Source: Limosilactobacillus reuteri
Lineage (GTDB): Bacteria > Bacillota > Bacilli > Lactobacillales > Lactobacillaceae
Direction of reading: 5' to 3'
DNA: 64,000 nt
Assembly: GCF_034259105.1 (NCBI RefSeq)
Contig: NZ_CP139478.1
Location: forward strand, 1,477,001 to 1,541,000
This document shows positions 44,456 through 53,047 of this stretch, piece by piece (position 1 is the stretch's first letter; each line of letters starts with the position of its first letter). Position numbers and translations under genes: made by a program. Below the pieces are notes generated by a model. The model worked only from the letters and a program-made list of their open reading frames with translations. It made no database searches and had not been told where the DNA came from.

Positions 44456-45781
44456 CTAAGGCAACAATCCAGCAACCTTATCACCTAATGTTGGATAAAT
44501 CGCCATCACTTTTCGGCGATACTCATCCCCATTAATCTTCAAACCAATAATTGGCAAAAAGTTATTAACATCATCAGCTGCATAATCGCCAATTTCACTT
44601 GCCCCGACCAATTGCTGATCCTTAAAGACTAAGGTAAGGGTACTGATTTGATCGTTTTGGCCTGCGTAAAGGCTACCATATTTTAGTGAAACTGTCTTAA
44701 CTTGATATTGTGAGTCACCAGCGACATCATCCGGATTAACACCGGCGCGAGCTACTTCAGGAAAAGTAAAAGCTGTTTGACCAATTGTCGGATAAACAAT
44801 ATTTTGATCCGTTTGACCTGTTAAATAGTCAAAAAGATATTGACCCTCAAATTCAGCAACCGGTGTTAGTTTAGGCTGTTGACGATTAACAACATCCCCA
44901 ATTGCGTACACACCATCAACCGTTGTCATCAAGTGACCATCGACATTAATACCATGACGATCATATTCAATATCAGTATTTTCAAGCGCTAATTTTTCGA
45001 TATTTGGATGACGCCCGGTTGCATCAAGCACATAGTCAGCCTGTACTTCACCATGATCAGTTGTAACGAGCAAGCCGTCTTTACCTTGACTTACTTTTTG
45101 CGTATCAGTATTAAAGCTAAATTTTATTCCCCGTTGCTTCATCGCATTAACTAGCGCTTCATCTTCCGCCTTGGTAAATTCACGAAGGACGCGGTCAGAA
45201 TGAACAACGATTGTTACTTCAGCGCCAGCAGCTGCTACAAGGGTTGCTAACTCTAATCCCACAAAGCCAGCACCGATTATCGTAATCCGTTGTGGAAGTT
45301 CTTTTAACGAGAGAAGGTCATAACTGGTATGAAGATACTCTTTACCCGAAATATCCAGAATATTTGGTGTTTGCCCCGTCGCAATGATAATATGATCGGC
45401 CTGGTATTGGTGACCGTTTACAGTAATAGTATGGTTATCAACGAAACTTGCGTAACCATCTTCAACATCGTGACTTTTCTTAATAATATCGCGAGTTTCG
45501 CCTGGCCATGGATCAAATCGCTTAAGCTTAGTCTGCATTAATGCTTCCCAATCTAATTTTGCTGGTTGACTAATGCCCCGGCCAAGAAGTTGCTGAGATT
45601 GGAGGACAGTCCGGACTGCTCCCTCCAGAAAAATTTTTGGCTCGCATCCATAATTAGGACAAGTGCCCCCATATTCGAAGCCCTCGATTGCCAATACTTT
45701 ACGGTCGGTTTTAGCCAAAAGATTAGCCATTTTATAGGCAGCTGGTCCTGATCCGATCAGAATATCATCATACTTTTTCAT
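44456..45781 (-). CDS. glutathione-reductase-like pyridine nucleotide-disulfide oxidoreductase
   Basis: This 441-residue flavoenzyme has an FAD-binding site (ILIGSGPAAYKMA), the redox-active CxxxxC (GGTCPNYGCEPK) and an NAD(P)-binding fold (ITIIGAGFVGLELA). A second FAD motif is ATGRHPN, with YAIGDV near the C-terminus. The C-terminal dimerisation domain carries MAIYPTLGDK, where true glutathione reductases have a His-containing HPT motif, so the active-site base may be missing. I place the start at 45781 because GGAGGG lies just upstream of the second ATG. It may reduce a low-molecular-weight disulfide. Confidence 0.85.
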   Translation of the reverse strand: MKKYDDILIGSGPAAYKMANLLAKTDRKVLAIEGFEYGGTCPNYGCEPKIFLEGAVRTVLQSQQLLGRGISQPAKLDWEALMQTKLKRFDPWPGETRDIIKKSHDVEDGYASFVDNHTITVNGHQYQADHIIIATGQTPNILDISGKEYLHTSYDLLSLKELPQRITIIGAGFVGLELATLVAAAGAEVTIVVHSDRVLREFTKAEDEALVNAMKQRGIKFSFNTDTQKVSQGKDGLLVTTDHGEVQADYVLDATGRHPNIEKLALENTDIEYDRHGINVDGHLMTTVDGVYAIGDVVNRQQPKLTPVAEFEGQYLFDYLTGQTDQNIVYPTIGQTAFTFPEVARAGVNPDDVAGDSQYQVKTVSLKYGSLYAGQNDQISTLTLVFKDQQLVGASEIGDYAADDVNNFLPIIGLKINGDEYRRKVMAIYPTLGDKVAGLLP

Positions 45782-46012
45782 GTTCATCCCTCCAGATTCT
45801 TACATTATTGAATCAAGTGTAACTTAAGTAGTGAAAATAGTACAAACGTTTTGTTTCGTCGTATAAAAATATTAATCAAAACTCAATTAATACTTATCCT
45901 TTTTTATCATGAAAGCGAATTCAACTAATGATTTAACAGTATTTTGTCTAACCTATTGTATGATCCATTCAAGAATGATAGATTAGCCTTTAATTATTAG
46001 GAGGTGGTTTAC

Positions 46013-47194
46013 ATGTTAAAAGTTAATACATTATTTATCATGATCGCCAGTATTCTCGTTTTATTGATGACACCAGGACTGGCTTTTTTCTATGGTGGTC
46101 TAGTCAATCGGCGCCATGCTAATAACATGTTGCTAACTGTTTTTATGATGTGTGGCTTAGCCGTGATTCTCTGGATTACAGTAGGCTATTCTCTTTCATT
46201 TTCTGGCAACCATTGGGGAATAGTCGGAAATTTAAATAATATATTAATGATTCATGTGCCAATCGATGCTATCACTAAAACCGGTATTCCAATTGGCGAT
46301 TATGCAATGTTTATGATGATGTTTGCAATTATTACCCCGGCAATCTTTTGTGGATCGGTCGTCGGCCACGGACGCTTTAATTTTTTAGTAATGTTTACCA
46401 TTTGCTGGTCTATCTTTGTTTACTACCCCCTTGTCCATATGGTTTGGGCACCACATGGACTATTGGCAAAATTAGGGGCAGTTGACTTTGCTGGTGGATT
46501 AGTTGTTCATGTAAATGCGGGAATAACGGCCTTAATCCTTTCAGCCTGGGTTGGTCGACGGAAAGATGTTCATTCTCAACGCAATAATTTATCGTGGGTA
46601 TTAATTGGAACAGCCCTTTTATGGATTGGTTGGTACGGCTTTAACGCTGGTTCGGCCCTCGCCGTTAATGATACGGCCGTGCAAGCCATGTTAACAACGA
46701 CCATCTCATGTTCAAGTGCAATGGTAACATGGATGTTATTAGATCGTTATCAGTTTAATCATGTTACCCTAGCTGGAGTCTGTAATGGTGCAATTACTGG
46801 TTTAGTAGCAATCACTCCTGGAGCAGGCTACGTTACACTAGGTGGTTCAATGATTATTGGAATAGTCGGTGCAATCGTTAGCCAATACTTTATTACTAAG
46901 ATCAAACCACACCTGCCAATTGATGATGTTGTTGATGCATTCGGTTGTCATGGGGTTAGTGGTATCTGGGGAAGTATTGCAACTGGTATTTTTGCTAGCC
47001 ATCAAATCAGTCATCTAGTACCTAATGGGCTTTTATTTGGTGGTGGTTTGCACCTTTTGCTTGTTCAAATCTTCGTTACCTTATTGACAATTATCTTTAT
47101 CGGTGTGATGGATATTGTCTTAATAAAACTGCTCTCAATTGTTTTACCGGTTTCGATTGATAATGAAAAACTGGCGGCGATTCAAAGTAAGTGA
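46013..47194 (+). CDS. amt: ammonium channel (Amt family)
   Basis: This 393-residue membrane protein has about eleven helices and the Amt family motifs FYGGLV, HMVWAPHG, GFNAGSA and DVVDAFGCHGVSGIWG (with the paired pore histidines). It conducts ammonium or ammonia into the cell. I place the start at ATG 46013 since AGGAGGTGG lies just upstream; a GTG at 46004 overlaps that site. No GlnK/GlnB partner gene is adjacent. Confidence 0.92.
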   Translation: MLKVNTLFIMIASILVLLMTPGLAFFYGGLVNRRHANNMLLTVFMMCGLAVILWITVGYSLSFSGNHWGIVGNLNNILMIHVPIDAITKTGIPIGDYAMFMMMFAIITPAIFCGSVVGHGRFNFLVMFTICWSIFVYYPLVHMVWAPHGLLAKLGAVDFAGGLVVHVNAGITALILSAWVGRRKDVHSQRNNLSWVLIGTALLWIGWYGFNAGSALAVNDTAVQAMLTTTISCSSAMVTWMLLDRYQFNHVTLAGVCNGAITGLVAITPGAGYVTLGGSMIIGIVGAIVSQYFITKIKPHLPIDDVVDAFGCHGVSGIWGSIATGIFASHQISHLVPNGLLFGGGLHLLLVQIFVTLLTIIFIGVMDIVLIKLLSIVLPVSIDNEKLAAIQSK

Positions 47195-47271
47195 ACTTAA
47201 ATTTTTGCTGCAAAATTAGATTATTTACGTATATATTCCTTTAGAAGTAAAAATACATAAGGAGTAAATTT

Positions 47272-48114
47272 ATGAATAATCTATCACGAGAAGAACAAAT
47301 TGCCTTAATCTATGACAAATGGCAAAAGATGACAATTACTAGTGATCCAATGTTTGGACTAGTAATGCAAAATAAAGAAATTTGTTTAGAGTTAATTAAT
47401 AGAGCCCTGCCAAACATTAAAGCAAAACAGATTATCCAGTTAGACACCCAAAAAGATATTAATATTGTTAGTGCCCATCGTGTTCGCTTTGACGTTTATG
47501 TTCGTGATGATAAAAATAATATCATTGTCATTGAAATGCAAGTTAATAATCAAAATAACATACCAGCACGGTTACGTTATTACCAAGAACAGGTTGATCA
47601 TGAGCTATTAAGACCTGGAGATAATTACTCAGTACTCAATAATTACCCTACTTATATTATTATGTTTTGTAATTTTGATTATTTTAAGCAGGGATGGGCA
47701 CGATATGAATTTAATCTTACTTGTACTAGAGACCATAATCTAAAATTTGGTGATAATCGGACAGTCGTTATCTTCAATGCTCTTGCTAAAAAATTTGATA
47801 AAAATGATGAACCGATTAAGAACTTCCTTGCTTTAATGTGCAATCAAGGCGACAATAAGAATAGATTTATTGCACAGATTCAAGACGAAATTAATAAAGT
47901 CAAACAAGATCCAGAAAGGAGAAATGGCTTTATGAAGTACGAATTAAATTTAATGGACGCTAAAAGGGAAGCTAAAATGGAAGTTCGCAAAGAGGACATA
48001 AAAAAGTTAATTGACTCTCTCTACGAACTCAATATTAAACCAGAGATCGTTAAACAAAAAGTTATGGAAAAATATAATTTAACTGATGATGAATATGATA
48101 AATTTCTCGAATAA
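47272..48114 (+). CDS. Rpn family recombination-promoting nuclease / PD-(D/E)XK transposase-like protein
   Basis: This 280-residue protein has an N-terminal PD-(D/E)xK-like core: RVRFDVYVRDD, then IIVIEMQVNNQNN (E-x-Q motif) and RLRYYQEQVD. The second half is helical, ending in a basic to acidic region (DDEYDKFLE). Rpn proteins are DNA endonucleases that promote recombination; they are common as recently acquired genes. An AAGGAGT site precedes the start. A terminator follows. Confidence 0.85.
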   Translation: MNNLSREEQIALIYDKWQKMTITSDPMFGLVMQNKEICLELINRALPNIKAKQIIQLDTQKDINIVSAHRVRFDVYVRDDKNNIIVIEMQVNNQNNIPARLRYYQEQVDHELLRPGDNYSVLNNYPTYIIMFCNFDYFKQGWARYEFNLTCTRDHNLKFGDNRTVVIFNALAKKFDKNDEPIKNFLALMCNQGDNKNRFIAQIQDEINKVKQDPERRNGFMKYELNLMDAKREAKMEVRKEDIKKLIDSLYELNIKPEIVKQKVMEKYNLTDDEYDKFLE

Positions 48115-48115
48115 T

Positions 48116-48160
48116 AAAAAGAGTGTATACAAATGAACCTTTTGTATAGCACTCTTATTT
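48116..48160 (+). terminator. terminator after the Rpn gene
   Basis: AAGAGTGTATACAAA pairs with TTTGTATAGCACTCTT; a T-rich run follows. Confidence 0.75.
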
Positions 48161-48689
48161 TATTGATGTATCTGATATCCAGCTGCCCAGGCATCAGCTA
48201 ATGAATCCTTTCAGGGGCAATTCCAGGATCTGGATATTGTCCTGGCAAGTAACGGCACATTGTTGACTTACCACCAATAATTGAATTTGGTTCATAGTTA
48301 TCGGAATCATCCCATGGCTCTGATTCCCTTGGTGGGGTTATCATTTTATTATTAGGCTGCTGAATTATTGAAGATACTGTCTGACTATTATTTGAATAAC
48401 CCTTCTCATTATTCGGTTACTGAGACTGTTACTCGCTTATTGAGGCTGCCGACTAATTATTATTGGAAGATTTAGCAGCAGAACTATCTTTCCCTTTGTC
48501 CTTAGATTCTTTTGTCGACTTTTTCTTCTTATCCAATTCTTTGGTTGTTTTAACGACTGAATCTCTTTGAGTTTTCTGTGCCTGATTATGGTTACTAATA
48601 AACCATCCCCCACCAACTAGTAATAGGGCAACTACTATCCATAGCCATGGACGGCGGTAAAATGGTTTCTGATGTTGCTTCCTGTTCAT
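48160..48689 (-). pseudogene. decayed membrane-anchored protein of unknown function
   Basis: The N-terminus (48689) encodes a membrane anchor (PWLWIVVALLLVGGGWFIS) and a Lys/Ser-rich linker. TAG at 48453 and at least two more in-frame stops follow. The same frame then gives a sensible segment (SEPWDDSDNYEPNS, GGKSTMCRYLPGQYPDPG). A further stop and a frameshift occur near 48200, after which ADAWAAGYQIHQ ends at 48160. I do not recognise the family. Confidence 0.7.
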
Positions 48690-48842
48690 AACTAACCTCC
48701 CTTATATCTGGACTTTCTATTTGTATCAATTATTTTCTGCTTTTATTATATAAAATCTACATACGGACAAGATACTGCATTTACAAAAGATTAATGCGGT
48801 TAATTAATTTTTAAAAGATTAGTTATAGGATATTCATAATTT

Positions 48843-48899
48843 AAAAAGCCGAGCAACAGCCACCTTCTCTAAAGAATTTAGTAATTACTTGGCTTTTTA
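48843..48899. terminator. terminator-like hairpin in an otherwise empty 326-bp stretch
   Basis: AAAAAGCCGAG pairs with CTTGGCTTTTT around a long loop. Otherwise the interval 48690-49015 contains no coding frame or other motif that I can see. Confidence 0.5.
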
Positions 48900-49015
48900 T
48901 CAAAATTTATTCCATTGCGGGGAGATTAGTCTCTATTCTTTACCTATTTCTATGTAAGTAAGCTCCATTTTAGCTATTTACTGTTATTACCCATCAAGAT
49001 TCTCGAAATTTTAGA

Positions 49016-49339
49016 TTAACCAAATCGTTTAATAACAGTATTAATATCATCTCTTAATTCTTCGCTAAAACCATTTAAATCTTCATCTGTAATTACTTTC
49101 TCTGATATTAACTGCAGTAAAGTTTGAAACATGGCTCTCTTCGATACTTCAACAATAACCCCCGGCGATTTTCGATCTGCTTTTATTCGTTTTTCCAACT
49201 TCCAAAATTTATTTGATGGCGAACCATCACCATTTAATATTCTTTTGTATTCTTGGTTAAGTCGATTCATATATCTTTTTTGCCATTCTGGAAGCAACTT
49301 GTTGAATAATTGCCAGTCACTTTTAGAGATATTATTCAT
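49016..49339 (-). CDS. small helical protein of unknown function
   Basis: This 107-residue protein is predicted largely helical and charged (WQKRYMNRLNQEYKRIL; EELRDDINTVIKRFG). No signal peptide or membrane helix is present. A weak GAGGTAAGG site lies before the start. The IS30 copy starts 33 bp upstream of it, so its promoter may be lost or IS-borne. I do not recognise it. Confidence 0.6.
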   Translation of the reverse strand: MNNISKSDWQLFNKLLPEWQKRYMNRLNQEYKRILNGDGSPSNKFWKLEKRIKADRKSPGVIVEVSKRAMFQTLLQLISEKVITDEDLNGFSEELRDDINTVIKRFG

Positions 49340-49371
49340 TTTCCCTTACCTCGTTTTTACTTTAATTATAT

Positions 49372-50650
49372 GGTGGATTATAGAATGAAGTTAGCCACCC
49401 AGTTGGTGGTAAATAAAAAACGCCATTCGGCGTGACATCAGGTATCATATTAAGTGAACCAAACCTATATGAAAGGATGTCCGTCAAATGACGCACTTAA
49501 ATGATACCATGTCTACTAGTTTATTGACTACTCATAAAAAGAATGCTCATCTTACTAAAGAAGAACGTGTGATGATTGCGACTTTAAAGTCGCAAGGACT
49601 TTCCAATCGCGCAATTGGTCGCCAATTAGGAGTTAATCATCAAACAATTAATAACGAGCTCAACCGTGGTACGGTCCGCCAACTTCGTCGTCAAAAATCT
49701 AATGGTAAGATTTACGAATATTCTTACTACATCTATAGTTATGAAGCTGGTCAGGCCACATATCTTGAACATCACCGCCATTCTGGTCGTCGTCGCTTAT
49801 ATTATTCTTCAAAGCAATTTTTACGATTAGCTGATCAGCTAATGCTTGGTGAGTTTGACGACCACCATTACTCCCCACAAGCGGTTATTTATAAGGCTCG
49901 AGATTTAATGAATGATGGCACCCTGATCCCAAAGTCGGTTGTAACTTTATATCAATGGATTAATGAGGGTGTGCTTCGTACGTCCAATTTAGACCTCTTT
50001 GAAAAACCTAAACGTAAGCATCATCGAACTCATCCGCAAGCTAAAAGGTGCTTAGGGCCTAATATTGCTCAACGACCTCAAACTGCGGACCAACGGTCCG
50101 AAATTGGCCATTGGGAACTAGATACAGTTCAGGGACAGAAAAACGGTAATGACAGTGTTGTACTAGTAATGACTGATCGCCTTTCACGAGTTAATATCAC
50201 GAGTAAAATTGCTGGTAAAACTGCGCATGCAGTAAATCAGTTCTTTATAAATTTACGCCAGAAAATGGGCACAGATGCTTACTATCGCATCTTTAAGACA
50301 ATAACCTCTGACAACGGTTCAGAATTTAGTGAGTTAACACAAGTTCACGATCATGTTTTCTATGCTGATCCGTATTCCCCTTGGGAACGTGGATCCAATG
50401 AGATCAATAACCGGTTTCTCCGCAAGGAGATTACCAAAGGTGAAGCTATAAATAACTATAGTAGTGCTCAGATCATAGCGACTAATGATTGGATGAATCA
50501 CTATCCACGAGCTATGTTTAATGGACATTCGTCAATGAATATCTATCGTAAGGCCTTCTACCAAGAGATATCACAGCTCCATCAACCAATAATCAATTGG
50601 TCAGTATTATTTATTTGAGTCCAGTGGCTAACTTATTCTTGAAATTTAGG
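49372..50650 (+). mobile_element. IS30-family element, type B, copy 2, with 13-bp flanking direct repeat
   Basis: This copy is nearly identical to 4937-6215 and in the same orientation. ACTTTAATTATAT flanks it on both sides (49359-49371 and 50651-50663), a 13-bp repeat that is best read as a target duplication. Classical IS30 gives 2-3 bp. It lies between the divergent 107-residue protein gene and the ATPase gene. Confidence 0.92.
49488..50618 (+). CDS. IS30-family transposase (type B)
   Basis: The 376-residue transposase is intact, with the same catalytic motifs as the copy at 5053 (ELDTVQG, SDNGSEF, RGSNEINN). The only residue difference seen is Asn for Asp in SMNIYRKAF. Confidence 0.95.
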   Translation: MTHLNDTMSTSLLTTHKKNAHLTKEERVMIATLKSQGLSNRAIGRQLGVNHQTINNELNRGTVRQLRRQKSNGKIYEYSYYIYSYEAGQATYLEHHRHSGRRRLYYSSKQFLRLADQLMLGEFDDHHYSPQAVIYKARDLMNDGTLIPKSVVTLYQWINEGVLRTSNLDLFEKPKRKHHRTHPQAKRCLGPNIAQRPQTADQRSEIGHWELDTVQGQKNGNDSVVLVMTDRLSRVNITSKIAGKTAHAVNQFFINLRQKMGTDAYYRIFKTITSDNGSEFSELTQVHDHVFYADPYSPWERGSNEINNRFLRKEITKGEAINNYSSAQIIATNDWMNHYPRAMFNGHSSMNIYRKAFYQEISQLHQPIINWSVLFI

Positions 50651-50734
50651 ACTTTAATTATATCCAGAAAGATCAACTTAGGAGCAAAAAATTGCTTCGA
50701 AATGTAAAAGAATGTAAAAATGAGGTGAACTAAA

Positions 50735-51853
50735 ATGATTAATAAGCTAAAAAATCCATTTGACCCAAGCTTTGGGACCCTACCTCAAATTATCCTTCCC
50801 AACTATCAAAGTGATTTTGAAAGTCCCACATCAGTTGCCCAAGCGATTGCCTACGATGATCCTAATCGAGTAATTTTCATTACGGGGTTACGCGGGTCTG
50901 GCAAAACTGCTCTCCTGACTCAAATTGAGCAACAAGTAGTGAAATTGCCTAACACCTATGTAGTGAAGATTGATAATAATCAACGAATGGTTCAAAACTT
51001 TGGACACAATCTTAAAAATATTTTCAAAATGCACACCCTTACTGATAAGATTGCTTCAATTTCAGTAAGGGGCTTTGGACTTAGTTTTAACAAAACTAAC
51101 GAGGATTACACTACTCAAGATATTGAGAATTTCATGACAATGTTGACAAAGCTTAATAAACGCGTCGTTATTTTTATTGATAAATTTAATCATAAAGAAA
51201 ATACCCGTGAATTTATCCAACTTCTCCAGAATTTAAAGCGACATAATCTTAATTTTTATTTAGTTGCTGATGGTTTGCCTAAAATGATTTATGATATTGA
51301 GCACGATCAAACATTAACCTTTTTAAAACGAGCTCGACATATTCAAACAACCATGTTAAATATCAATGAGATTGAAATGGAATATCAAAAGCATCTCAAG
51401 TTTGACTCCGTTGTCACCCATCAAATTGCTCAACTAACCGATGGCTATTCCTTTGGCTTTCAATTACTTGGCTATAAACTTTGGAATGCCACTATGATTA
51501 GCCAACAGCCTGCTAATCAACAAACATTTAATGCAATTAAATCCCTATATATTCAAGACTTATTTACGCAAAGCTATGACATCATTTTTGATAATCTTTC
51601 CAACCACGACCGGGAATATCTCGTTGGAACAGCCAATAATATGACAACAACCCAGATTGCTGACTTGATGAATTATCAAAAGTCAGCCAAGCAGCAGCAA
51701 AATTACGTTAACCAGTACCGCCGACGAATGATTCAACAAGACTTGATTATCCCCGCAGATAATGGAAGAGTAAAGTTCAAGTTACCACTATTCAAAGAGT
51801 ACCTAGCCGATACACAAAATCCAGATTCGATTCGCTATAATCCATCGATTTAA
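50735..51853 (+). CDS. AAA/STAND-like ATPase
   Basis: This 372-residue protein has a Walker A loop (GLRGSGKT, residues 51-58), a Walker B strand (VVIFIDKF, about 145-152) and a helical C-terminal part with a winged-helix feel (YLVGTANNMTTTQIADLMN). It resembles Orc1/Cdc6-like ATPases found as single genes in lactobacilli. The role is unknown. A GAGGTG site precedes the start. It lies just after the IS30 copy, and a terminator follows. Confidence 0.78.
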   Translation: MINKLKNPFDPSFGTLPQIILPNYQSDFESPTSVAQAIAYDDPNRVIFITGLRGSGKTALLTQIEQQVVKLPNTYVVKIDNNQRMVQNFGHNLKNIFKMHTLTDKIASISVRGFGLSFNKTNEDYTTQDIENFMTMLTKLNKRVVIFIDKFNHKENTREFIQLLQNLKRHNLNFYLVADGLPKMIYDIEHDQTLTFLKRARHIQTTMLNINEIEMEYQKHLKFDSVVTHQIAQLTDGYSFGFQLLGYKLWNATMISQQPANQQTFNAIKSLYIQDLFTQSYDIIFDNLSNHDREYLVGTANNMTTTQIADLMNYQKSAKQQQNYVNQYRRRMIQQDLIIPADNGRVKFKLPLFKEYLADTQNPDSIRYNPSI

Positions 51854-51854
51854 G

Positions 51855-51908
51855 GAAAAAGCCACTATCTTGGAACTCAACATAGAGTCCAAGATGATGA
51901 CTTTTTAA
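51855..51908 (+). terminator. terminator after the ATPase gene
   Basis: AAAAAGCCACTATCTTGGA pairs with TCCAAGATGATGACTTTTT. The loop and arm (CATAGAGTCCAAGATGATG) resemble the hairpin at 53003-53040. Confidence 0.75.
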
Positions 51909-51939
51909 ATACTTCGAAAAATTATTACCTACAATTCCC

Positions 51940-51953
51940 GTTCAAAGATGGTG
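51940..51953 (+). repeat. 14-bp repeat GTTCAAAGATGGTG (single arm)
   Basis: The same 14 bases occur at 53027-53040, and inverted at 53003-53016. Here only one arm is present, so no hairpin forms. Confidence 0.8.
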
Positions 51954-51995
51954 TGGGGTGATTAAAATATAAATATAGAATTGTAAGGCACTCAG

Positions 51996-52970
51996 CTATT
52001 TTAGCTGGGTGTTACTTTTATTCCATCGCATTAGGTATTCTTCATTTCCCGTTTCATCTATTTGTTTCTTAATAACTTTCAGTCCATGTTGTTGATAAAA
52101 ATGGTAAGCTGACTCATTTTTTACATACACATGGAGTGTAAACGAAGCGTAATTCTGCTGAATTACCGTTAATAATTGACTACCAATTCCTTGATTTCGA
52201 AATTCTTTTTTGATAAAGATTCCTGCTAAGTAGTTTTCTTGCAAGCCAACAAATCCAACTAACTGATCACCACTTTCTGCAACCAATACATTAGATTGCA
52301 ATAACGCCTTTCGAACTTCTTGAAAATGCTCACGCCAATATTGTTGCTTAACAAATGGATGTGCTTCAATATTACAATTCAGCCAAATTTCCATGACTTG
52401 ATCAAGATCACTCGCCTTAAATTTTCTGGTAGTTATTTCTGCCTTTTGCTGATATCTTAGCTCAATAAATCCATTATAACTTTTTGTCCCAATCAATTGC
52501 AGATTAATTGGATTGGGCAAAGTGTTAAATAAGCGTATGCCCTGGCCAAGCAATGTAGGGACGATGGTCAGGTAATATTCATCAATCAAATTTTGTTGTG
52601 CAAGTTGTTGAACTAAACTAGCTCCACCACAAATCCAAATATCTTTACCTGATTGCTGCTTCAGTTGCTTAACTAATTTAGCAGGTTGCTCTGCTGTGAA
52701 ATGAATATTATCGGTTGAAGTTTCTTGGCGATGAGTAAAAACGTATGATTGCAAATCTTCATATACCCATTCATCAGGGGACAATTCTGTTTTCACCTGA
52801 TGATATGTGTTCCACCCCATCAAAACTGTATCAATATCCTTGATAAATTCTGAATATGTATCTGGGTTATTGCTATCGTCACTATGACCTTGAATCCAAT
52901 CAACTCCACCGTTGTTATCAGCAATATACCCGTCAAGACTCAGTGCGATAAATAGTATTACTTTCCGCAT
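51996..52970 (-). CDS. fusion of a DHFR/RibD-like reductase and a GNAT acetyltransferase
   Basis: Residues 1-175 match the RibD C-terminal/dihydrofolate-reductase-like family (YyaP/YwjB type): ALSLDGYIADNNGGVDW, DTVLMGWNTYHQ, DIWICGGASLVQQL. Residues 178-324 are a GNAT domain with EITTRKFKASDLDQVMEIW and the acetyl-CoA loop KEFRNQGIGSQLL. The two are normally separate proteins. The join QQKAEITTRKF is in frame without a stop. Neither substrate can be predicted. The gene lies between two copies of a 14-bp repeat. Confidence 0.85.
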   Translation of the reverse strand: MRKVILFIALSLDGYIADNNGGVDWIQGHSDDSNNPDTYSEFIKDIDTVLMGWNTYHQVKTELSPDEWVYEDLQSYVFTHRQETSTDNIHFTAEQPAKLVKQLKQQSGKDIWICGGASLVQQLAQQNLIDEYYLTIVPTLLGQGIRLFNTLPNPINLQLIGTKSYNGFIELRYQQKAEITTRKFKASDLDQVMEIWLNCNIEAHPFVKQQYWREHFQEVRKALLQSNVLVAESGDQLVGFVGLQENYLAGIFIKKEFRNQGIGSQLLTVIQQNYASFTLHVYVKNESAYHFYQQHGLKVIKKQIDETGNEEYLMRWNKSNTQLK

Positions 52971-53002
52971 CCCTAATCACCTACCCTTTTCCGTTAGTAA
53001 AT

Positions 53003-53040
53003 CACCATCTTTGAACGTTACATGAAGTTCAAAGATGGTG
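53003..53040. repeat. perfect inverted repeat CACCATCTTTGAAC / GTTCAAAGATGGTG
   Basis: The two 14-bp arms pair exactly with a 10-base loop. No T-run follows on the minus strand, so it is not a typical terminator for the upstream gene. A third copy of the arm is at 51940. Confidence 0.85.
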
Positions 53041-53047
53041 AGGCAAA

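Noticed and set aside
53003..53040. Hairpin as terminator of the pRiA4b-type gene
   Set aside because: There is no T-run after it on the minus strand, and the arms recur elsewhere, so it is listed as a repeat.
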